A program made the translations under genes and the position numbers. Below, piece by piece: positions 1 to 4,887 of a stretch of DNA of 20,000 nucleotides. Source of the stretch: a virus; the IMG/VR virus record IMGVR_UViG_3300020193_000167, positions 1-20,000 of that record. One strand, 5' to 3'. Position 1 is the stretch's first letter; every line of letters starts with the position of its first letter. The notes beneath the pieces were generated by a model. The model had not been told where the DNA came from. It searched no databases and saw nothing but the letters and a program-made list of their open reading frames with translations.

Positions 1-107
1 TAATTTTTCAATTATTGCAAACTTTTTGCGATTACATTCGTCTTATAGTATATCGTTCGATATTAAGGTTCTTGTACCCCAGGAAGTGGGGGAATTTTGG
101 GATTTTG
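1..107. other. Short non-coding stretch at window edge
   Basis: I see no convincing gene here. There is a 6-bp inverted repeat with a TT loop (ATATCG at 50-55, CGATAT at 58-63) and a GTATATC sequence at 48-54. The latter resembles the GTATATAT motif found in the divergent intergenic regions further along. A weak C4/G4 stem at 77-91 is followed by AATTTT on the plus strand. If the repeat copy at 113-180 is ignored, the broken HNH gene could read on through here in the minus direction for 26 codons to a stop near 35, but this is not decisive. Confidence 0.4.
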
Positions 108-180
108 TTTGTTATCTGGAAGCCGTCGCCATGACGATTCACGTTGCAAAGCGTGTCCAGACGCTACAGTATCTGGAAGT
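108..180 (+). repeat. 73-bp repeat, inverted copy (copy C)
   Basis: Every base of 108-180 matches the reverse complement of 380-452, so the two form a perfect 73-bp inverted repeat around a 199-bp spacer. The 38-base core shared with the third copy lies at 143-180. The first five bases (TTTGT, 108-112) correspond to HNH coding sequence flanking the other full copy. This hints that the inverted copy was made from the 380-452 copy with a little of its flank attached. Confidence 0.9.
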
Positions 181-429
181 TGCATGATAATGTGGTCCTG
201 TAGATGTCCACTTCACGTCATATCCTTTGAAATTTGCATGACCTCTGCACTTACTTTTATGTGCTTTGGAGTTATCTGAGAGTGACACTACTTCCAAGTT
301 ACCCTTGCAGTTATTGAGCTTGTTGCCATCTTTATGATGTACAGTCAAGCCTTCTAAATTTGCCCCTTTGAGCTTCATTACTTCCAGATACTGTAGCGTC
401 TGGACACGCTTTGCAACGTGAATCGTCAT
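139..429 (-). CDS. HNH endonuclease catalytic fragment
   Basis: This frame of 96 codons begins inside the 68-base repeat copy (first 17 residues, including VAKRVQTLQYLEV, are repeat-derived). It then continues as MKLKGANLEGLTVHHKDGNK and a following NLEVVSLSDNSKAH. The HHKDGNKLNN and NLEVVS segments match the HNH_3 family found in free-standing and intron-borne homing endonucleases: His-His with Asn, then the NLE helix. The last 14 or so residues are read through the inverted repeat copy (180-108) and are probably not native. ATG at 429 overlaps the TGA of the upstream fragment as ATGA. Confidence 0.5.
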   Translation of the reverse strand: MTIHVAKRVQTLQYLEVMKLKGANLEGLTVHHKDGNKLNNCKGNLEVVSLSDNSKAHKSKCRGHANFKGYDVKWTSTGPHYHATSRYCSVWTRFAT

Positions 430-452
430 GGCGACGGCTTCCAGATAACAAA
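380..452 (-). repeat. 73-bp repeat, direct copy inside HNH gene (copy B)
   Basis: This is a perfect inverted match of 108-180. The 68 bases 380-447 form the segment whose removal restores the HNH frame. The 10-base sequence CTTCCAGATA occurs at both ends (381-390 and 438-447) as a direct repeat 57 bases apart, so the element looks like 1.2 units of a 57-base tandem repeat. Small internal stems are visible, for example CCAGA with TCTGG at 384-403, and GCGT with ACGC. In the coding direction it introduces the TGA at 428-426. Confidence 0.85.
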
Positions 453-668
453 ACGGTGTAAAGAGTCCCTGTGACGCTCTCCATTCTCATTCCATTGAAG
501 ATAAACATAGCCGCTCTCGTCCAATCTGGCTCCTTTTCCCTCTAATTCTAGGGCATCCTCCATGTCCAGATGGGCAATTTTGCCGCCAACTTCCAGATAC
601 TGTAGCGTCTGGACACGCTTTGCAACCTTAACTGAGTTGGGCAAGCTACCTTGTGACAAACATGGCAT
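426..668 (-). CDS. HNH endonuclease N-terminal fragment
   Basis: This 80-codon frame contains the part of a small HNH endonuclease that precedes the catalytic motif: a beta-strand GYVYLQWNENGE and then SLHRFV. It then runs through the repeat copy (peptide IWKPSP) to a TGA at 428-426. Its first codons come from another frame read through the 38-base repeat (peptide VAKRVQTLQYLEV), so the ATG at 668 is probably not the ancestral start; it has no clear Shine-Dalgarno sequence. The TGA overlaps the ATG of the next fragment as ATGA, so re-initiation could give a two-piece protein. It could equally be debris of a broken gene. Confidence 0.45.
   Translation of the reverse strand: MPCLSQGSLPNSVKVAKRVQTLQYLEVGGKIAHLDMEDALELEGKGARLDESGYVYLQWNENGERHRDSLHRFVIWKPSP
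589..626 (-). repeat. 38-bp core copy of the same repeat (copy A)
   Basis: Bases 589-626 are identical to 380-417 and to the reverse complement of 143-180; similarity stops abruptly on both sides. It lacks the CGTCGCC-containing left part of the full copies. Removing exactly these 38 bases joins the frame starting at 706 to the frame carrying the HNH N-terminal part. It lies between a Cys-containing N-terminal segment and the rest of the HNH protein. Confidence 0.85.
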
Positions 669-705
669 TCTTTTGAAACAAGTAACATCGTTTTTTGTTG
701 TTGCA

Positions 706-1650
706 TCACAATTCTCTCAGCCACTCCATGAATTTAGCTTTATCGTACCCGTCTGCTTTTGACAAATTCTTTCCTCCAGGCAATGGTTGTAAGTTATCAA
801 GTCTGTTGATAACACGCAAGTCGAAAATATCATGGTCCAGAAATGCTTGCACGGGGAAAATATGGTCGATGTGATGAGGTTGTTGTCCGTATCCATTCGG
901 GTGATTCTCAATGTGGTCACGGAGTTCATCGGGAGTGTACCCGAGCAACTTCTGTGTTCGGTCGCCCTTGACACTGCCAGCAGCCTTGAGACACCGCTTT
1001 ACTATTCGCTCACATGCTTTACGCCAATATTTGTTAGACGCTATTTGTTCCCGGTCTGGATTCCACATATAGCAATTCGGGCCGGACTTCTTATTGATAC
1101 CGCATGTTCGGCAGTTAGGGTATCTTAGGAAGTTGCAATAGTAGGCTTCACCCTCTAGTCCGCATTTGCATAAAAACCTAATTCTCGTCTTGCCTTTGCT
1201 CATCCATGAAGATAAAAGCTGGCATCCATTCTCTTCGCAAGCCTGCTTAACATCAGCTTCCTCAGTACGATGGAATTCTGAGAGTTTTCTTTTTTTGCAC
1301 TCCTTACACAAGCTGCCAGCACGTAAATCAGCAAATCTGATTTTGCCGACTGTGCCACACTTACACTTATAGTCTAGTGGCTTGAAGAGATTGCTGTATT
1401 CGTTTGATAACAGTAGGCATCCAACTTCGTCAAATGCACGCTTCACTTCTTCATAAGAATGTTTGACATTTCCGGCGCAGAACTTACATCTTTGGCCTTT
1501 TTGAAAGTTATTCCAAGTTATAGCCGTCTGATGTCCTTGTTCACACTTACATCGCATGACGACCTGTGACCCGGCGTACTCCGATTCAAGTAACTCCCAT
1601 CCGTGCTTCTCAAACTCGCTTTTAACGTACTCGTAACTTAGTGCTTTCAT
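706..1650 (-). CDS. HNH endonuclease with three zinc-ribbon repeats
   Basis: A 314-residue protein. Three tandem modules of about 60 residues (1-60, 64-120, 130-185) each consist of a helical segment (YEYVKSEFEKHGWELL-like) followed by CxC and CxxC pairs: C34/C36 with C55/C58, C96/C98 with C115/C118, C161/C163 with C180/C183. These are probably DNA-reading zinc ribbons. An HNH nuclease domain follows: HHIDHIFP at 259-266, then NRLDNLQPLPGGKN at 282-295. This is the layout of a free-standing homing endonuclease. I chose ATG at 1650 because GGAG lies 7 bases upstream and because the longer frame to 1746 would run through the promoter and terminator. It stands directly downstream of the capsid operon terminator and its TGA overlaps the next HNH start. 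Confidence 0.85.
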   Translation of the reverse strand: MKALSYEYVKSEFEKHGWELLESEYAGSQVVMRCKCEQGHQTAITWNNFQKGQRCKFCAGNVKHSYEEVKRAFDEVGCLLLSNEYSNLFKPLDYKCKCGTVGKIRFADLRAGSLCKECKKRKLSEFHRTEEADVKQACEENGCQLLSSWMSKGKTRIRFLCKCGLEGEAYYCNFLRYPNCRTCGINKKSGPNCYMWNPDREQIASNKYWRKACERIVKRCLKAAGSVKGDRTQKLLGYTPDELRDHIENHPNGYGQQPHHIDHIFPVQAFLDHDIFDLRVINRLDNLQPLPGGKNLSKADGYDKAKFMEWLREL

Positions 1651-1668
1651 GATAAATCTCCATGAAGC
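1643..1668 (-). promoter_or_regulatory. Hairpin covering the HNH start codon
   Basis: In the minus-strand RNA, GCTTCATG (1668-1661) can pair with CATGAAAGC (1651-1643) with one bulged A. This puts the ATG of the 706-1650 gene in the stem and most of its GGAG in the loop. RNA started at the adjacent promoter (near 1663) would lack most of the left arm, while read-through RNA from the capsid operon would carry all of it. A parallel structure precedes the HNH gene at 9043. Confidence 0.45.
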
Positions 1669-1669
1669 T

Positions 1670-1697
1670 ATTATAGTATAGCAATGTCTAATTTCAA
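1670..1697 (-). promoter_or_regulatory. Sigma70-like promoter for HNH gene
   Basis: On the minus strand TTGAAA (1697-1692) and a perfect TATAAT (1675-1670) are separated by 16 bases. Transcription would start near 1663, about a dozen bases before the ATG at 1650. The promoter lies just past the terminator at 1711-1734, which gives the endonuclease gene its own expression unit. Seen by sequence match only. Confidence 0.6.
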
Positions 1698-1700
1698 ATA

Positions 1701-1734
1701 GAGAAAAAAGAAACCCGACATAGTTGTCGGGTTT
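1701..1734 (-). terminator. Rho-independent terminator of capsid operon
   Basis: A perfect 10-bp stem (AAACCCGACA at 1711-1720 with TGTCGGGTTT at 1725-1734) has a 4-base loop. Read on the minus strand it is followed by CTTTTTTC (1710-1703). It lies 17 bases after the major capsid stop codon, the expected place for the end of a heavily transcribed structural operon. Confidence 0.85.
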
Positions 1735-1750
1735 CCTATCCAACATAAAG

Positions 1751-3196
1751 TTAGATAATGAAATTAGCGATGCTCATGCGTGCGTAAAATTTTGCTCCTT
1801 CTCGCAAAAGTTTCTTGCCATAACGAGTCAAGATACCTTTACGTGGGCAGAAGCTTTCCGGGTCTAACACGACTGGAGTCTGTGTTAGTGGAACATATGG
1901 ACAGTAGAAGTAACCTGAGTCCATATAGCTATCACCCTTGTAACCAAGAAGTATCTGGTTCGATGGGAACAGCGGGTCTTTGTATAGTCTCCAACGGTTG
2001 TTAACAGTACCAACGTACTGAATACCAAGGGAGCTAGTGAAAGTCTCGCTAGGAGCCGGTGCGAAACCTGCGGTAGCGGTTTCAAAGATACTTGCAACTT
2101 CCGGGGAAGTTACTAGCCAGTTGCAACCACCACGAAGGGTCTTACGGTGAACTACGTTAGATAGTTCTACGACCTTGATGTACAAGGACTCGTACTTCTC
2201 CTTGATAGTTTCGCCAAGCGCCGTGTTGAAATCCCATGCCGCTACCGTACCAGCGTTGTTACGAAGGTCGGTCAAAACTTCACGGTCGATTTCCAAGTTG
2301 ATTTCCTGAGCCAACACTGCTGTTAGTTCAGCCTCAGCATCCAAGTTGTGCTGAGAACGAAGGTCTTGCTGAGCTTCGTAGGACCATACCGCCTTGAGCT
2401 TCCTAGTCTTAGCAGCGATTTCTTCGCTTTCTACGACCAAGTTAATCTCAGGCAAATCCTGGTTACATTCCATGTTATATTCATAGGACATAACTAGGTG
2501 GTTGGTGCCTGGTGCGCTAGTCCACGCTACCTGTACTAGACCTGTAGTGTAGTTAACGCTGGAGCCAGAAGTCTGACCCTTAGCAGTTAGACCGGATACT
2601 AGGTCGTTGAAGGTGAATACGCCTGCTGCCGAAACCGTGAAGGTCTGGATGGCGGTTGCACCTGCGAAGACCGTACCAGTGATGGTGCCAGGTAGGACCG
2701 GGGTATGCTCAAGAGGAGCATAGGTCGAGGTCGTGATAGCACCTGGGTCTGTGCTAGTGGTTTCGTTCTGTACGAACTGCGAAGAGTAGAAAATATCCAC
2801 GTTCGCAGTACCGTCAGCAAGCTGCTGCAATGTGTTAACATCATCGCCTGGGAAACCGGCGTTATTGTCTGCACCACGGCGTGCGCCCTTGTTACTTGAG
2901 TAACGGAAGCGCAGGTAGTACACCAACCCAGTTGGGCCAAGCAATGGCTGCACGCTAACAATCTTGTTAGCGATTAACTGGGGATAAATACGACGTACTA
3001 GCGGGATGCTAATACGCTTGAACTGAGCAATGTCACCAGTGTCGGTGCTTACTTCGTTCATCAATCTCTGGTTTTCCAGAAGGACCGCACAAGCCGAACG
3101 AACATATCGGTCGTCGAGGCCCTCTAGCAAGCCAGTCCTACTCCAACGAGTCTCTAATTCCCGAGCTTCGTTGAGAAATTTTGCATTTGCGTTCAT
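1751..3196 (-). CDS. Major capsid protein, T4 gp23-like
   Basis: This 481-residue protein is the main shell subunit. Recognisable gp23-family stretches are IYPQLIANKIVSVQPLLGPT (about 70-89), then KTRKLKAVWSYEAQQDLRSQ with the following DAEAELTAVLAQEI (263-299). A C-terminal part follows with NWLVTSPEVASIFETA, YVGTVNNRWRLYKDP, GYFYCPYVPL and LTRYGKKLL. Residues about 165-240 form an extra beta-rich, Gly/Thr-rich domain (VNYTTGLVQVAWTSAPG) absent from classical gp23 and probably surface-exposed. Possible prohead-protease sites of the L-x-E type (LNE at 8-10, LLE at 23-25 and 39-41) lie near the N-terminus. AAGGA stands about 12 bases before the ATG. It is the last gene of the protease-scaffold-capsid set, followed by a strong terminator. 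Confidence 0.93.
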   Translation of the reverse strand: MNANAKFLNEARELETRWSRTGLLEGLDDRYVRSACAVLLENQRLMNEVSTDTGDIAQFKRISIPLVRRIYPQLIANKIVSVQPLLGPTGLVYYLRFRYSSNKGARRGADNNAGFPGDDVNTLQQLADGTANVDIFYSSQFVQNETTSTDPGAITTSTYAPLEHTPVLPGTITGTVFAGATAIQTFTVSAAGVFTFNDLVSGLTAKGQTSGSSVNYTTGLVQVAWTSAPGTNHLVMSYEYNMECNQDLPEINLVVESEEIAAKTRKLKAVWSYEAQQDLRSQHNLDAEAELTAVLAQEINLEIDREVLTDLRNNAGTVAAWDFNTALGETIKEKYESLYIKVVELSNVVHRKTLRGGCNWLVTSPEVASIFETATAGFAPAPSETFTSSLGIQYVGTVNNRWRLYKDPLFPSNQILLGYKGDSYMDSGYFYCPYVPLTQTPVVLDPESFCPRKGILTRYGKKLLREGAKFYARMSIANFII

Positions 3197-3219
3197 CTAA
3201 AAAATTTCCTTGTTAAGAC

Positions 3220-4134
3220 TTACTTTTTGCTTTTGTTAGTACCAGCCAGAGTGTTCAGAACACCAAGGTCGATACCTTCTACTAGGGTTGATACATCAGT
3301 ATCATCCTCTTTGGCACTCTTGGTATCAGAGTTATGTTCCGTAATAACCCTAGTCTCTTCGACTACCGTGTGCCCTCTCCCCGATACATTCTTCGCTTTC
3401 TGCGCTCTTTCTTTCCTATCACTAGTACGTCCTTCTGAAAGGATGTTCTGTGTGTGACGAACGGCCTCGTTCAACTTCCTATTGTCATGGTCTAGCCTGA
3501 TGTTACGGGCCTCCATCATACGAAGGTCAGCCTGCATCTTCTCGATGTTGCGGTACGCCTCATCAAGCTTGCTGCTGGTTGCCAGGGCAACGTCTTCGTC
3601 AGACAAGTAGTTAGTAGTAATCTCAACGATTTTATCCAAAGCAACTTTGTGCTCTGCCATACGTGGGTCGTTAAGAACGTCACGCTTGGCCTGCTCGTAA
3701 ATTTCTGCGCCCTTGAACTGCAAGAATTGGTCTACCTTCTCAACGATGTGTTCCTTCATCTCGCTAAGACGCTTGTCGTACTCATCGTAAATCTCAGTTT
3801 CGAAGGTTCCGCTCTTGGCTCGTTCTGCAAGAAGCATCTGATATGCTTCCTCATAACCCTCTTCCAGGGTTGCTTCGAACTCTTCACGCTGAACCTCTAA
3901 CCGATTACGAAGGTCACTGATGATGCTGTAAGCCTCTTGATAACCCTGTTCGGCGGTCTTTTCGGCAGTAGCGAGTTCGCCAGATAGCTCCTTGTAAGCC
4001 TCCTCTAGCTTCTCATTGAACTCAGCTTCAATTTCTTGACGAGCTTCGTTCAACATTTCATCAACTGCCGAGGCGACTTCGTTTAGGTGTTCTGCCGGAA
4101 GAAGTTTCTTTAGTGCTTCTAAGATTTTGTCCAT
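3220..4134 (-). CDS. Prohead scaffolding core protein, gp22-like
   Basis: A 304-residue, highly charged, almost entirely helical protein, rich in Glu, Lys and Ala, with long heptad-like stretches (roughly 1-130 and 190-240). It sits between the prohead protease and the major capsid gene, the gp22 position in T4-like phages. There it would form the internal core around which the capsid assembles, later degraded by the protease. Many L-x-E tripeptides (LNE, LEE and ILE-type) are possible cleavage sites. The C-terminal 60 residues are polar and Ser/Thr/Asp-rich. ATG at 4134 lies one base after the stop of the protease gene (TAATATG), which suggests coupled translation. Sequence similarity of scaffolds is low, so the call rests on context and composition. 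Confidence 0.85.
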   Translation of the reverse strand: MDKILEALKKLLPAEHLNEVASAVDEMLNEARQEIEAEFNEKLEEAYKELSGELATAEKTAEQGYQEAYSIISDLRNRLEVQREEFEATLEEGYEEAYQMLLAERAKSGTFETEIYDEYDKRLSEMKEHIVEKVDQFLQFKGAEIYEQAKRDVLNDPRMAEHKVALDKIVEITTNYLSDEDVALATSSKLDEAYRNIEKMQADLRMMEARNIRLDHDNRKLNEAVRHTQNILSEGRTSDRKERAQKAKNVSGRGHTVVEETRVITEHNSDTKSAKEDDTDVSTLVEGIDLGVLNTLAGTNKSKK

Positions 4135-4135
4135 A

Positions 4136-4822
4136 TTAGCCTAACCTCGCTTTAAGTTTGCCTGTTTGTTGTTTAACAATACCACCCAGGGCGGCAATAA
4201 TAGCCTCTTTACTTAACGTATGTATGCTGCTGCTGTTATTTTTAACAGCAGAATAATGGCTCACACCATTAGCCGTGGGTATAACACTTTCTTTCTTGCT
4301 TCCGACCACTTTTTCTTGGAAGGCTGCGAACGTCGAAGGGTCGGCTACGGCGTCGAATGTAATAAGCTTGTAACTCTCGCCAATGACTAGAATTCCATTC
4401 TCATTAACCTTACCATTGCCAACGCCCCTACTAGAGATGCCTACTCGGACACCATCGTTAATCAGAGCCTTTAATACCTTGCCATGTGGCGTATTAAGGA
4501 TTTCTCCTTCGCCCATTAGAACATTACCATCCCACCATAGCTTCGTAATGACGTGAGAAGCGTCCCGGAAATGGATGATTGAATCAGTTGGGTGGTCCAA
4601 TTCACCAATTAGACCACGACCTTTAACTACTTCCATTAACCTTTGGACGTTCTCATCCAAAACAGTGAATGGATACATTCTTTTGTTTTTGTTTACTGCC
4701 TCGGCCTCTTGAAACTTACCCCTAAACTTGATTAGTCCTTTTTCAATGTTGGACTCTTTAAGGTCAAGCTCGAAGCTGGCATTATCACAACTGTCTATAA
4801 ACAGCATCAAATCGTTAGCCAT
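4136..4822 (-). CDS. Prohead core protease, gp21-like (S80 type)
   Basis: This 228-residue protein matches the T4 gp21/S80 serine protease type. It has an N-terminal strand region with NKNKRMYPFTVLDENVQRL (44-62), a catalytic-His segment GRGLIGELDHP (His77), a strand ending in HVITKLWWDGNVLMGEGEIL, and a catalytic-Ser segment VRVGISSRG (Ser130 or 131). The strand LITFDAVADPSTFAAF follows. The family cleaves scaffold and capsid proteins during prohead maturation and then itself. Residues after about 170 are polar and probably a removable tail. AAGGAG stands 5 bases before the ATG. The next genes are scaffold and capsid, as expected. Confidence 0.92.
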   Translation of the reverse strand: MANDLMLFIDSCDNASFELDLKESNIEKGLIKFRGKFQEAEAVNKNKRMYPFTVLDENVQRLMEVVKGRGLIGELDHPTDSIIHFRDASHVITKLWWDGNVLMGEGEILNTPHGKVLKALINDGVRVGISSRGVGNGKVNENGILVIGESYKLITFDAVADPSTFAAFQEKVVGSKKESVIPTANGVSHYSAVKNNSSSIHTLSKEAIIAALGGIVKQQTGKLKARLG

Positions 4823-4850
4823 TAAACTCCTTAGTGATTATGCGAATAAA

Positions 4851-4873
4851 CGGCCTGGGACCATCCCAGGCCG
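4851..4873 (-). terminator. Strong GC hairpin between head genes
   Basis: A perfect 10-bp stem (CGGCCTGGGA at 4851-4860 with TCCCAGGCCG at 4864-4873) has a 3-base loop. It lies between the stop of the 619-residue gene and the protease start. On the minus strand it is upstream of the protease gene: the 619-residue gene ends at 4888 and the hairpin follows it, then TTTATTCG. The T-run is short, so it may be a partial terminator or an RNA-processing hairpin that adjusts expression of the capsid set. Confidence 0.6.
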
Positions 4874-4887
4874 TGTTTCTAGCTTCG

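Larger units (their letters stand above)
139..706 (-). pseudogene. HNH homing endonuclease gene interrupted by short repeats
   Basis: The likely original start is ATG at 706-704, which overlaps the TGA of the upstream endonuclease gene as TGATG, a typical coupled start. The frame opens with a short Cys-containing segment (CHVCHK) and runs to 627, where a 38-base repeat copy (626-589) breaks it. Removing exactly that copy joins it to the frame carrying GYVYLQWNENGE...LHRFV. That frame is broken again by a 68-base copy (447-380). Removing exactly those 68 bases joins LHRFV to MKLKGANLEGLTVHHKDGNK, which is the expected layout of an HNH_3-type motif (HHKDGNKLNN...NLEVVS). As written, the DNA encodes only fragments. 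It may be a dead gene, a split gene, or one rescued at the RNA or translation level. The insertion structure is seen directly; any rescue is hypothesis. Confidence 0.7.

Noticed and set aside
77-97. Terminator-like CCCC...GGGG stem
   Set aside because: Only four base pairs with a weak T-run; not enough to support a terminator.
108-626. CRISPR array or diversity-generating retroelement for the three repeats
   Set aside because: Only three copies, one inverted, with unequal spacing; no cas genes, no reverse transcriptase and no adenine-biased variable copy.
1651-1746. Upstream extension of the zinc-ribbon HNH gene to 1746
   Set aside because: It would place coding sequence over the capsid terminator and a consensus promoter; the ATG at 1650 has a good ribosome site and begins the first repeat module.
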